22,824 nucleotides of DNA from Bacillota bacterium (GCA_023416275.1 JAEZIB010000025.1:1-22824), one strand, 5' to 3'. Positions 1 to 7,614 are shown, numbered from the stretch's first letter. A program made the numbers and translations. The notes: generated by a model from the letters alone, not told the origin.

Positions 1-2
1 TA

Positions 3-1028
3 AGTAACATTGAAAATAGCAAAATAATAAAAAATAGAGCAGGAATAAAAAAGGTTAATCAAGATAAGACATTTGGCAGTTGGCTTTGTGCAAGCAAAAC
101 AGAGGTTGAAAAGTGCAAAACACTAAAAACAGAAAATAAAGCATCTAATAATGTAAAAACAGAAAAAACAAAACATATCCTGCAAAAGGTTGACCAAACT
201 AAATTTCAAAAAGGGAATTTCAAAATTCCAAATACTCCAAATACTCATAGTGTAAATAAGCAAAATATTATTAAGCATGATCAACTTAAAGAAATTGGAA
301 GCGTTAATGATAAAGACAGAAATGAGAAAAATAAAACAATAAATATGCCATTGCTGACTGTGGTCCTCCTTCAGGTGTTATTAATAGCAAGTTTTGTCCT
401 AATTATAAATAGTAAATTTGTTATACTCTCAGATAACCCTAAAACTACAATCATTATACTCATGTTAATATTCTTGGCTATTGATGTTCTGATAATTAGA
501 ATTCTTAATGAAAAAAATAATAAAGATGCTGGGCTGCCATTATTAAAAAAAGAAATAGTGGATGAAGATAGCTATAAGCCACTGCACATTATATCTAGTA
601 TTATGAAGAATAAGTCATTACTTGATAGCGAAGAGACTCTGAACAATAAATCAGAAGAACTGCAAAATGATGTTGTTGAGAAATTTAGCGGTGAAACTGT
701 AATAATTAAAAAACCTAAATTATCTGATAATCCATATTTAAAAGCTAAAGAAGGAGATGAGGTAATACAAATAAGTAAAAATAGCCTTCTCATTGGAAGA
801 ATGGAAAATTTTGTGGATTATATTATAAACAGTAACGCTATAGGTAAAATTCATGCTGAGATATTACGGGAGGGAGATAACTTTTATGTTATGGATTGTA
901 ATTCAAAAAATGGGACATTTCTTAATGACAATAGGATACTACCTAACACAAAAAATAGCATAAAAAATAATGATACACTGAGTTTTGCAAATAGCGAATA
1001 TGTATTTTTCAATTGTATGAAAGGCTAA
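3..1028 (+). CDS. Membrane protein with C-terminal FHA domain (5' end outside window)
   Basis: The frame is open from base 3 to the TAA at 1026-1028 with no in-frame start before the ATG at 345, so that ATG is an internal Met and the gene begins left of the window; 341 codons are visible. The first ~110 visible residues are Lys/Asn-rich and polar. Two hydrophobic segments follow (around bases 350-410 and 445-500), then a charged linker, then an FHA domain over the last ~90 residues: SLLIGRMENF for the first strand and Arg, GKIHAEI in the phosphothreonine-binding loop region, and SKNGTFLN for the conserved Asn-Gly-Thr turn. The usual Ser-Arg before His-Ala is Gly-Lys here. In clostridial Tad/Flp pilus loci, proteins with a DUF6382-like N-terminus and a C-terminal FHA domain commonly sit beside a prepilin peptidase, as here. 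The family assignment of the missing N-terminus is inference; the FHA call is firm. Confidence 0.82.
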   Translation, partial: SNIENSKIIKNRAGIKKVNQDKTFGSWLCASKTEVEKCKTLKTENKASNNVKTEKTKHILQKVDQTKFQKGNFKIPNTPNTHSVNKQNIIKHDQLKEIGSVNDKDRNEKNKTINMPLLTVVLLQVLLIASFVLIINSKFVILSDNPKTTIIILMLIFLAIDVLIIRILNEKNNKDAGLPLLKKEIVDEDSYKPLHIISSIMKNKSLLDSEETLNNKSEELQNDVVEKFSGETVIIKKPKLSDNPYLKAKEGDEVIQISKNSLLIGRMENFVDYIINSNAIGKIHAEILREGDNFYVMDCNSKNGTFLNDNRILPNTKNSIKNNDTLSFANSEYVFFNCMKG

Positions 1029-1063
1029 ATCGGAGTTTTTTGACAATGTCGGTGGAGGTTGTT

Positions 1064-1600
1064 ATGGTAAACTATATTATTCTAATTTGTTTGCTTATTT
1101 TCTCGATAATAAGTGATATAAAGTATTCAAAAATACTGAACATTTGTGTAATACCTGCGGCTATTTCCGGACTGTTCATAAATGCTTTTGAGCATGGAGC
1201 TCAGGGCTTTAAATCAAGTATATTAGGTGCGATTGTTCCAATAGTGTTCTTGGGGATTTTATTTTATTTAGAACTAATAGGAGCAGGAGATATAAAGCTA
1301 TTTAGCGCCATCGGGGCACTTTTAGGATGTAAATTTATTTTATATGGTATGGCGTATTCATTTGTTTTCGCAGGGATTATATCTTCATTAAGATTAATGC
1401 GAAATAAAAAGGTTCAAGCAGGGAGTACAGCATTGATTAGGTCTATTGAAAGCACATTTTACCATTTTTACTTAAATATAAAAATGTGCTGCCTTACTTC
1501 TTCTTTATATTTTCAGAGTAGTGGCAAAAAGCATTTTATAAGGCTTTCACCCTATATTGCCATGGGGACTTGCCTTCAAGTTATTCTCTCTTTTTTATGA
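1064..1600 (+). CDS. A24 prepilin peptidase (CpaA/TadV-like)
   Basis: This is a 178-residue, very hydrophobic protein with about five or six membrane segments. The two catalytic aspartates of type IV prepilin peptidases are present: Asp18 in IISDIKYSKILN and Asp76 in the GAGDIKLF motif (GxGD). It lacks the N-terminal zinc/methyltransferase domain of PilD, so it is the short CpaA/TadV class, which cleaves the leader of Flp-type prepilins at the membrane. I chose the ATG at 1064 because GGTGGAGG lies at 1051-1058, five bases upstream; the open frame extends back to an ATG at 1013 inside the FHA gene but without a ribosome site. It starts 35 bases after the FHA gene stops, so it is probably the last gene of the same operon. 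No clear terminator follows. Confidence 0.88.
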   Translation: MVNYIILICLLIFSIISDIKYSKILNICVIPAAISGLFINAFEHGAQGFKSSILGAIVPIVFLGILFYLELIGAGDIKLFSAIGALLGCKFILYGMAYSFVFAGIISSLRLMRNKKVQAGSTALIRSIESTFYHFYLNIKMCCLTSSLYFQSSGKKHFIRLSPYIAMGTCLQVILSFL

Positions 1601-1741
1601 AGCAATTAAGTGAAAATCAATTAATGTGCTATATGTGCTATACTCAAATCTTTTCCTTCTGTTTCGAAAAGACACGATAGTATTTTCCGAGTTGTAGTTT
1701 TATTAAATTATTTTAGTAACTGTCACAATGTTTATTAAAAA

Positions 1742-1798
1742 ACTCACCTTTCTCAGTTTGTAATTTAGGTGCTCATACTTATAAATGGAAAGTTTAAT
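1742..1798 (+). repeat. Diverged copy of the ~55-bp hairpin repeat
   Basis: It begins ACTCACCTTTCTCAGTT and ends ATAAATGGAAAGTTTAAT, matching position by position the better-preserved copy at 7474-7528 and both arms of the element at 10770-11053. The outer stem is degraded. The rest of the 1601-1920 gap shows only a TATAAT-like box at 1868-1873, with a poor -35, as a possible promoter for the phospholipase gene. No ORF with a ribosome site was found in this gap. Confidence 0.6.
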
Positions 1799-1920
1799 TG
1801 TAAGTAAAGTAAGTTAAATTTATATAAAAAATTTGTTATAGCTATTCTTTTGAAGGATAAAAAGATGTATAATATAGAAGATACAACCTACTTCGAGTAT
1901 TGACTAGAGAGGGGCTAATA

Positions 1921-2655
1921 ATGCCAAAAATTGTTGAATATTCTTATGGGAAGCTTTTTAAATATACAATGAAAGCTATTAATCCTATAAAAAAAGCAGT
2001 TATGACAACTGAGTGCTTTGTGCACAAAGCTATAAATATACAGGCGTTATTGATACTAAAGAATGATAAAAAGACAGAACAGTATGAGCTTTTTTTAGAT
2101 TATATTACTGATTTGAATTTAGGAGTTGTATGGGCCGATCAAGATTTTAAAAGCTCAGGACATTTTTATAATCCCGTTAAAGATCGTGGACTTTACGGAA
2201 ACACAAATGCACTTACACTTGCCAAGAATTATTATGCTTTTGCTATTAGCTTTTGGAATTCTCGTGACATTAAAAAGTCAATGTTCTTTTTGGGGGCTGC
2301 AGCTCATTTGGTACAGGATATGACTGTACCGCAGCATGCTAACATTAAACTTCTAAAAGAACACCATAAATTTGAAAAATTTGTAAGAGACACATTTTAT
2401 GATTCTCCTGATTATCTTGTATCTGACAAGGGATGCTACCTAAGGAGTATTGAGGACTTCATAACTCATAATTCAGTATGTGCTATTAAGGTAAATAAGA
2501 TATTGTGTCGTGTTGAAGACGAAAATGAGAGGTTTTCAGCGCTAAGCAAATATACTATTCCTTTAGCTCAGAGAACTACAGCTGGTTTGTTTATGATGTT
2601 TTATAAGGATGCACAGGTAAATAAAAATAAGATTTACAGTCAAAGCGGCATTTAA
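1921..2655 (+). CDS. Zinc-dependent phospholipase C family protein without signal peptide
   Basis: The 244-residue protein keeps the metal-binding pattern of the bacterial zinc phospholipase C/alpha-toxin N-terminal fold: His35 (CFVHKAIN), Asp73/Asp75 (VWADQDF), His81 (GHFYNP), His129 and Asp133 (AAHLVQD), His139 (TVPQHA), His148 and Glu152 (HHKFEKF). The family hydrolyses phospholipid headgroups using three zinc ions. Two features are odd. There is no hydrophobic secretion signal, and the N-terminal Trp that becomes a zinc ligand after signal cleavage in secreted enzymes has no counterpart before His35. It may therefore be a cytoplasmic relative with another substrate. The start is the ATG at 1921 after AGAGAGGGG (1906-1914); an upstream in-frame TTG at 1900 lies before that ribosome site and is rejected. 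It appears to be a single-gene unit. Confidence 0.8.
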   Translation: MPKIVEYSYGKLFKYTMKAINPIKKAVMTTECFVHKAINIQALLILKNDKKTEQYELFLDYITDLNLGVVWADQDFKSSGHFYNPVKDRGLYGNTNALTLAKNYYAFAISFWNSRDIKKSMFFLGAAAHLVQDMTVPQHANIKLLKEHHKFEKFVRDTFYDSPDYLVSDKGCYLRSIEDFITHNSVCAIKVNKILCRVEDENERFSALSKYTIPLAQRTTAGLFMMFYKDAQVNKNKIYSQSGI

Positions 2656-2678
2656 TATTTAAGAGATATTTTCAACAT

Positions 2679-2828
2679 ATGAGAGGTTATCTAGATAGAA
2701 TTGTTTTTCTATTTTGGGTAACTTCTTTTTTATGGGATCCAGAGGAAATAATGAATTTTCTTAATGGAAAGTCAACTCCTGTTGGCTTTGAGTTTCTCTC
2801 ATTGCTAGGCTTAAAAATTATGTATTAA
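2679..2828 (+). CDS. Possible 49-residue small ORF or gene remnant
   Basis: The ATG at 2679 opens a 49-codon frame that encodes a hydrophobic start (LDRIVFLFWVTSFLW) followed by a mixed tail. There is no convincing ribosome site, and the upstream bases match an intergenic repeat motif also found at 15093. I do not recognise the sequence. It could be the remnant of a larger membrane protein or a chance frame. The surrounding 2656-3058 gap otherwise holds a nine-codon relic start at 2912 and a hairpin at 2968. Confidence 0.22.
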   Translation: MRGYLDRIVFLFWVTSFLWDPEEIMNFLNGKSTPVGFEFLSLLGLKIMY

Positions 2829-2899
2829 GTAATGCTAACAAATCTAGCTAGACTAACCAAATCAGCATGTATGTCAAAAGAATTTAAAATGATTAAGAA

Positions 2900-2941
2900 C
2901 GGAGGAAATTAGTGATTGAAATATATCTAAATAGTGATTAA
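2900..2941 (+). other. Strong ribosome site leading into a 9-codon frame
   Basis: CGGAGGAAA (2900-2908) is followed at ideal spacing by GTG at 2912, but the frame closes after nine codons at 2939-2941. This looks like the start of a lost gene or a short leader peptide upstream of the hydrolase gene at 3059. The peptide has no recognisable attenuator character. Confidence 0.3.
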
Positions 2942-2967
2942 CTGCTATTGCCTGAGTGATTAAAAAA

Positions 2968-2994
2968 ATCATACAATCAAATTGGATGTATGAT
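2968..2994. other. Inverted repeat upstream of hydrolase gene
   Basis: ATCATACA (2968-2975) and TGTATGAT (2987-2994) form a perfect 8-bp inverted repeat around an 11-base centre, 65 bases before the start at 3059. No T-run follows, so a terminator is unlikely. It could be an operator or an mRNA leader hairpin. Confidence 0.3.
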
Positions 2995-3058
2995 AGTTTA
3001 TGGTGATTTTTCACAAGGTCACAACTTTAACACTTTTTTAGAGAGGAGAGAAGATAGT

Positions 3059-4408
3059 ATGAAGGAATTAAGATGCAGCAGTAAAAGGGATTTGTACCTC
3101 CACAAGGTAAGTCTGATTTTGGTTATTGCAATATTCATATCTTTAATTAATGTGCCGTATGTATTTGCAGCATCTGGCTATGAGGTAAATTATACAGAGC
3201 TGGCTGACTGGGGAACAGGATTTGTTGGTTCAATAGAAATTGTAAATAATGGGGACAAGGAAATTGATCAGTGGAGGATTGAATTTGATTGGAATCAATG
3301 CATTTCTAGTATATGGAATGCAAAGGTAGAGAGTTATACTGATGGTCATTATACTATTAATTGTGAAGCATGGAATAAAGTCATTCCGGCTGGGGGCAAA
3401 ATTATATTTGGCTTTCTGGGTATACCAAAACAAAATGAATCTGAACCTTTAAATTTTGTTGTAAAAGATATTTATACTGATCTTGCGCAGAAGGATGGGC
3501 AATGGCAAAATTACCTATTAGGAATACAGGGTGCTGCTTTCCAAAAATCCTTTGCGGAGGGTCTTGTTGTAGCATCAACTAGCTTTGAAGCAAATGAGCC
3601 CTACAGGATAGGTTACGAGATTATTGAGAAGAACCCAGTTGAAAGGTTCATTCAAGCAAAATATCAGAATGTTGATATACCTACAACAGATGGAATAAAG
3701 CTGAAGGGGATTTTCTTTCCAGCAAAAAGCCCTAAAGGGACTATAATTATGCTTCATGGGCGGGGAAGCACTGCACTCTGGGAGGTGCCGAAATTAAAAT
3801 TCCTACTAGATAATGGGTATCAGATATTGGCTTACAATTCAAGATGCTGGAATTACTATTCCACACCTGAAAAATATATAGGACTTATAAATAATGATTT
3901 AAATGATATAGGCAGTGCTATTGATTATCTGAAAAGCAGATATGATGTAGACAAGAATAAAATAGGCATTTATGGTTTTTCATATGGAGCAAATAAGGCA
4001 CTTATGGAGGCTGCTGTCAGAAATGATGTAAAAGTTCTTGTATCGGATGGTGCATCACAAAATATACCTACTTATTCATCATATTTTACATGGGAGGTTA
4101 TTGGAAGGGACTTTTTCAAGATTTATGAGGAGAAATATGGAGCGGATGCATTGAGTTATCCAATAAACTTTTTCCCATCAGTATATACTAATGCTGTGGC
4201 AGCCATTAATAAACCTATTCTATTTATACATGGTCTTAATGACACCTTAGTTCCTGTTGAAGATGTCAATGTGCTGTTTGATGCCGCAAATGAGCCTAAG
4301 GATAAGTTGATTTTACCAAATTCAGGACATTGTGAAGGTGATTTGACGGTAGATAGACCTATATACGAGAGTAAGGTATTAGAGTTTTTAAATACATATT
4401 TGAAATAG
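3059..4408 (+). CDS. Secreted CBM2-like module fused to alpha/beta hydrolase
   Basis: This 449-residue protein has three parts. Residues 1-38 are a signal peptide: a basic start, a hydrophobic core VSLILVIAIFISLI, and a cleavage region near VPYVFAAS. Residues ~40-136 resemble a family 2 carbohydrate-binding module, with the pattern WGTGF, VNNGDKEIDQW, IWNAKV, AWNKVIPAGG and FGFLG. Residues ~195-449 are an alpha/beta hydrolase of the dienelactone hydrolase/prolyl oligopeptidase-like group: oxyanion motif HGRG (233-236), nucleophile Ser308 in GFSYG, acid Asp395 in HGLND, and base His424 in NSGHCEG. An extracellular esterase or deacylase acting on plant cell-wall material is the likely role, but the substrate is inference. 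The ATG at 3059 follows GAGAGGAGAG (3041-3050) and starts directly with the signal peptide; an in-frame ATG at 2990 has no ribosome site. The gene stands alone, with a terminator at 4425. Confidence 0.85.
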   Translation: MKELRCSSKRDLYLHKVSLILVIAIFISLINVPYVFAASGYEVNYTELADWGTGFVGSIEIVNNGDKEIDQWRIEFDWNQCISSIWNAKVESYTDGHYTINCEAWNKVIPAGGKIIFGFLGIPKQNESEPLNFVVKDIYTDLAQKDGQWQNYLLGIQGAAFQKSFAEGLVVASTSFEANEPYRIGYEIIEKNPVERFIQAKYQNVDIPTTDGIKLKGIFFPAKSPKGTIIMLHGRGSTALWEVPKLKFLLDNGYQILAYNSRCWNYYSTPEKYIGLINNDLNDIGSAIDYLKSRYDVDKNKIGIYGFSYGANKALMEAAVRNDVKVLVSDGASQNIPTYSSYFTWEVIGRDFFKIYEEKYGADALSYPINFFPSVYTNAVAAINKPILFIHGLNDTLVPVEDVNVLFDAANEPKDKLILPNSGHCEGDLTVDRPIYESKVLEFLNTYLK

Positions 4409-4424
4409 TATTAAAGCATTAAAC

Positions 4425-4466
4425 CCGCTGTAAAAATCTCTTTACTGATTTTACAGCGGATATTTT
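4425..4466 (+). terminator. Intrinsic terminator after the CBM/hydrolase gene
   Basis: A perfect 11-bp stem, CCGCTGTAAAA (4425-4435) with TTTTACAGCGG (4449-4459), encloses a 13-base loop and is followed by ATATTTT, 16 bases after the stop codon. The remaining bases to 4725 show no other recognisable feature. Confidence 0.75.
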
Positions 4467-4725
4467 ATGTCTGTTTTCAAGTTATGTTATCTGTGAAAAA
4501 CATGTTAAAATTAATAAAGCAAAGCTATTTGTAAAGTCAATTATATTTTGAAATTCTGATGAATTTATACTTTTAGCATTTGTTTTGAAAGCTTAACGGT
4601 GGTGGATTTTTGGAATTATACTTAGGGGTGTTTAGCAATTAAATCAATCCAGGTTATCAGGTTACTATATGAATGGGTAACTAGGTTGAAAGAAATAAGA
4701 AATATTTTATGGAGGTGAAGAGTCC

Positions 4726-4827
4726 ATGCTATTTATTTCAAGAAATGTATATTTTCTTTGTTGTTCTTTTGTAAAATACAGTACATGGACATATTTATGT
4801 GGATTGAGTACATTTTTCCAGGTATAA
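4726..4827 (+). CDS. 33-codon ORF with strong ribosome site overlapping the kinase start
   Basis: GGAGGTGA (4711-4718) is the best ribosome site in the region and sits seven bases before the ATG at 4726. The frame it opens is not the kinase frame; it runs 33 codons to a TAA at 4825-4827, covering both candidate kinase starts (4785 and 4797), which have no ribosome site of their own. The peptide begins MLFISRNVYFLCCSF and is not recognised. It may be a leader peptide that couples translation to the kinase, or the site of a small insertion or deletion that moved the kinase start out of frame. Confidence 0.4.
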   Translation: MLFISRNVYFLCCSFVKYSTWTYLCGLSTFFQV

Positions 4828-6533
4828 ATGCAATTGCATCCTTTACCACAATTGTCATTCTGATTTTGCGAAATAATAGAACAGGTATTGAAAGAAGTTA
4901 TATACTGATGTCTGCCATTTGGTTTAACTGGTCAGTAGGAACAATTCTTACAATACTCTGGGGTATTACACCATTTGGAGAATATCTGTATTGGTTAAAA
5001 AATATTTCTGCCTTTTCAATGGGACCTGTTTGGCTAATTTTCTGTCTTTATTATACAAATAATCGATTGATTCAAAGTAAATGGACAATTAAAAAGGTGT
5101 CTTTTTTTATTATTCCATCGTTGATTATGTATATAGTCAGCATAACAAATAAGTATCATGGCTTTTTCTTTATATATGATTATAGCAGGTTAGTGGTGTC
5201 GAGCTACAAGTGGGGGTTTGTAGTTCATATGTGTCTTCAGTATTTTTATATTTTGGGTGGAATGCTGCTGGTATTTGTGTTTGCTATAAAAAGCCGGGGG
5301 TATGTGAGAAAGCGCTCTTTTCTTATTGTTATGGGTCTTTTTATTGCTCAATTTCTTGTGGTTTTTTATTATATTTCAGGATTATATAAAGCTTATAATG
5401 ATATAGATATTGCGCCAAGTACATTTTTAGTCGCGTTGCTTTTTATATTGGTTGCCTCGGTAAAATATAAATTTTTGAATATACTTCCTATGGCACTGCC
5501 AAAGATAATTCAAAATTTAAAAGAGGGTGTTATGATTGTAGATTTGGAAGGAAAAATAGCAAGCTGTAATACCGCTTTGTGCAATATGCTTGAGAACTTT
5601 ATTTGTATTTCAGTCGATAGTGGAGCAAAAAGGTTTTCAGAAGAATTATTATTAAAGGGGTACTGCGATGAAGAGGGCGAAAAAGCGGTGAAGGCTATCT
5701 GTGAAGGCGGGTATGAGTCTATCACTGGAGAAATACATATAAAAGAAGGATTATACTTACAAATAAATTATCAGCCTCTTCTAGATAAAAGAGAGCTTAT
5801 CGGAGCGGTGATTTCGTTTTATGACATAGCGGAGCATAAAGCTCTTATGAAGGAGCTAAGTGAAAGAAACCATCTCCTTTATGAAGCAAATAGCAAACTT
5901 TTAGAGCATGCACAGGTTGTTGAAGAACTTGTTACATCTCGTGAAAGAAACAGGTTTGCATCTGAAATCCATGATTCGGTTGGACATTCGTTATCTGTAC
6001 TTGGTGCACTTCTTGAAGTATGTAAGCTTACCTTTAATGAAGATTCAGAGGCAGCTTACGAGAAAATCAACACTGCATTAAGTATTTCTAAAAGTACACT
6101 TCATGAGCTGCGGGAGGCAGTAGTTAATTTTTCTTCACCTTCAGTCAAGGGAAATAACTTATTAGCTTCAATTAAATCAATGGTATATGGTTTTGAAGCA
6201 ACTGGCATAAGAGTTGATTTCACTGTTCAGGGAAATGGGGAATTTCCTTTGCATGAAAAAATTTCTAACAGTATTTTTAATATCTGCCGTGAGGCATTGA
6301 CAAATGCATTAAAGCATGGAGAAGCAAAGACAGTGGATATTATACTTCAATTCAATAATGATAATATAGGGCTTTATATATTTGATGACGGAAAAGGCTG
6401 TACAAATATAAAAAAAGGCATGGGGCTTAAAGGCATGGAAAATAGAGTAAGGCAGTTAAATGGGAGTGTTTCCTTTGGCTCGGGAGGAGATACTGGATTT
6501 AGTATTCATGTGCAAATACCTTTAACAGATTAA
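4785..6533 (+). CDS. 7TM-PAS sensor histidine kinase, NarL/LiaS class
   Basis: The 582-residue protein carries about seven membrane helices over residues 5-235 (HisKA_7TM-like sensor region), a PAS-like domain at ~236-350 (EGVMIVDLEGKIASCN), a short coiled linker, a HisKA_3 dimerisation/phosphoacceptor helix with His396 in ASEIHDSVGHSL, and a HATPase_c domain with N-box Asn507 (REALTNALKHG), G1 DDGKG (from ~534) and G2 GMGLKGM (545-551). It autophosphorylates His396 and passes phosphate to a NarL-type regulator, probably the convergent gene at 6659-7291. The start is uncertain: ATG 4785, ATG 4797 and an upstream TTG at 4758 all lack a ribosome site, while the strong one serves the overlapping out-of-frame ORF at 4726. 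The catalytic motifs look intact. Confidence 0.9.
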   Translation: MDIFMWIEYIFPGINAIASFTTIVILILRNNRTGIERSYILMSAIWFNWSVGTILTILWGITPFGEYLYWLKNISAFSMGPVWLIFCLYYTNNRLIQSKWTIKKVSFFIIPSLIMYIVSITNKYHGFFFIYDYSRLVVSSYKWGFVVHMCLQYFYILGGMLLVFVFAIKSRGYVRKRSFLIVMGLFIAQFLVVFYYISGLYKAYNDIDIAPSTFLVALLFILVASVKYKFLNILPMALPKIIQNLKEGVMIVDLEGKIASCNTALCNMLENFICISVDSGAKRFSEELLLKGYCDEEGEKAVKAICEGGYESITGEIHIKEGLYLQINYQPLLDKRELIGAVISFYDIAEHKALMKELSERNHLLYEANSKLLEHAQVVEELVTSRERNRFASEIHDSVGHSLSVLGALLEVCKLTFNEDSEAAYEKINTALSISKSTLHELREAVVNFSSPSVKGNNLLASIKSMVYGFEATGIRVDFTVQGNGEFPLHEKISNSIFNICREALTNALKHGEAKTVDIILQFNNDNIGLYIFDDGKGCTNIKKGMGLKGMENRVRQLNGSVSFGSGGDTGFSIHVQIPLTD

Positions 6534-6592
6534 ACTGTATGTTTATGTAGCATTTTATTCTTTGCTCGTGAAAAATATGTTTTGTTAACATA

Positions 6593-6620
6593 ACTTTATG
6601 ATATAAAGTCATAGTTTTTT
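6593..6620 (+). terminator. Weak AT-rich terminator between convergent kinase and regulator
   Basis: ACTTTAT (6593-6599) pairs perfectly with ATAAAGT (6603-6609) and a run of six Ts follows at 6615-6620. It lies between the stop codons of the two convergent genes. The stem has only one G-C pair, so termination efficiency is doubtful. Confidence 0.4.
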
Positions 6621-6658
6621 ACTAACTAATTCTTGATCTTTGCCTAAAACAATACTTG

Positions 6659-7291
6659 CTATATTAATTTGTTCTTTGCTGCGAAAACTGCAAGCTGTAT
6701 CCTGTCTTTTAATTCAAACTTATTTAGAAGCTCATAAATAATGTTTCTAACAGTTCCTTCAGCCAAGTAAAGATGCTCTCCAATTTCCTTGTAGCTTTTT
6801 CCGTCTGCAATCAGTTTAATGATTGACACTTCGCGCGGGGAAATTTCTATGTTTTTTGAAATTTCATCAGATACAAAATCAATTCTATTTACCACTTTTG
6901 ACAGTGCAGAATCTTGAAATACCCTTAAGCCAAGATGTACACTTTTTATTGATTGATGAAGTTCAGACAGTCCCATATCCTTTGTTATAAATCCGTCAGC
7001 ACCATATTTCATAGCTTTTGTTACACTGGTTTCGTCATTAAAGGTAGAGAGTATCATGACATATATATTGAGGTACTTTGACTTTATGATTCTTGTGGCT
7101 TCAAAGCCGTCCAAGTCAGGCATTTTAAGATCCATAATAACAATATCAGGCATTAGTCTGTTGCAGATTTCCAGGGCCTCCTTACCACTTGAAGCAAGGC
7201 CTACAACTTGCATATCTTTATCGCTTTCTATCATAAATTTTAGACTTTCACGGAACATTTGCATGTCATCTGCTATTACTATTTTAATCAT
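6659..7291 (-). CDS. NarL/LuxR-family response regulator
   Basis: The protein has 210 residues. Residues 1-120 form a receiver domain with acidic pocket Asp8/Asp9, phosphoacceptor Asp54 (IVIMDLKMPDLDG), switch Ser82/Thr83 and Lys104 (FITKD). Residues ~145-210 are a LuxR-type helix-turn-helix (SPREVSIIKLIADGKSYKEI then LAEGTVRNIIYELLNKF). Phosphorylated NarL-type regulators dimerise and bind promoter DNA. The partner is probably the 7TM kinase, whose class (HisKA_3) matches this regulator class; unusually for such pairs the genes are convergent, not in one operon, and are separated by 125 bases. The start ATG (complement of 7289-7291) has GAGGT upstream as a ribosome site. Its targets are unknown. 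Confidence 0.92.
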   Translation of the reverse strand: MIKIVIADDMQMFRESLKFMIESDKDMQVVGLASSGKEALEICNRLMPDIVIMDLKMPDLDGFEATRIIKSKYLNIYVMILSTFNDETSVTKAMKYGADGFITKDMGLSELHQSIKSVHLGLRVFQDSALSKVVNRIDFVSDEISKNIEISPREVSIIKLIADGKSYKEIGEHLYLAEGTVRNIIYELLNKFELKDRIQLAVFAAKNKLI

Positions 7292-7473
7292 ATAAATACC
7301 TCACTTAACCTAATACCATCACGTTAATAATGCTATATTATTAGGCTAGTCTAAAATAACTCAGTGAAATTTAAACTAACAAATTATCTTATTGGTTATG
7401 TTGAAATCTCAAAATCATATAAGAATATTACCATTTTAAACCTGTTACTTCAAGATAAGTTTATATTTTAATA

Positions 7474-7528
7474 ACTCAACTTTCCCAGTTGAATTGTAGG
7501 TATTTAACTTATCAATGGAAAGTTCAGT
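7474..7528 (+). repeat. Solo 55-bp hairpin repeat with candidate target duplication
   Basis: The unit starts ACTCAACTTTC and ends GAAAGTTCAGT, nearly inverted ends, and has a second inner inverted pair (AGTTGAA with the partly matching TTTAACT). It is flanked on both sides by TAATA (7469-7473 and 7529-7533), which may be a target-site duplication. The sequence is about 85-90% identical by eye to the right arm of the element at 10770-11053. In the 7292-7708 gap I also see a TATAAT box at 7609 and nothing else. Confidence 0.65.
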
Positions 7529-7608
7529 TAATAACTAATGAAGTTGTTTGAAAATACTGAATGAACTGCTCATATCAGTTGTATATGGCATAATTATGGG
7601 AAAAATAG

Positions 7609-7614
7609 TATAAT
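7609..7614 (+). promoter_or_regulatory. Candidate -10 box for the yjbQ-vanW operon
   Basis: TATAAT at 7609-7614 lies 95 bases before the GTG start at 7709. There is no good TTGACA-like hexamer 16-18 bases upstream (TGGCAT is the sequence there), so this is only half a promoter by consensus. Confidence 0.35.

Noticed and set aside
345..1028. ATG at 345 as the start of the FHA-domain gene
   Set aside because: The same frame is open without a stop to the left edge, there is no ribosome site before 345, and the upstream residues have normal protein composition, so the gene is cut by the window.
7587..7605. Sigma-54 promoter (TGGCAT followed by TGGG) before yjbQ
   Set aside because: The second element lacks the TTGC core and the spacing is off; resemblance is superficial.
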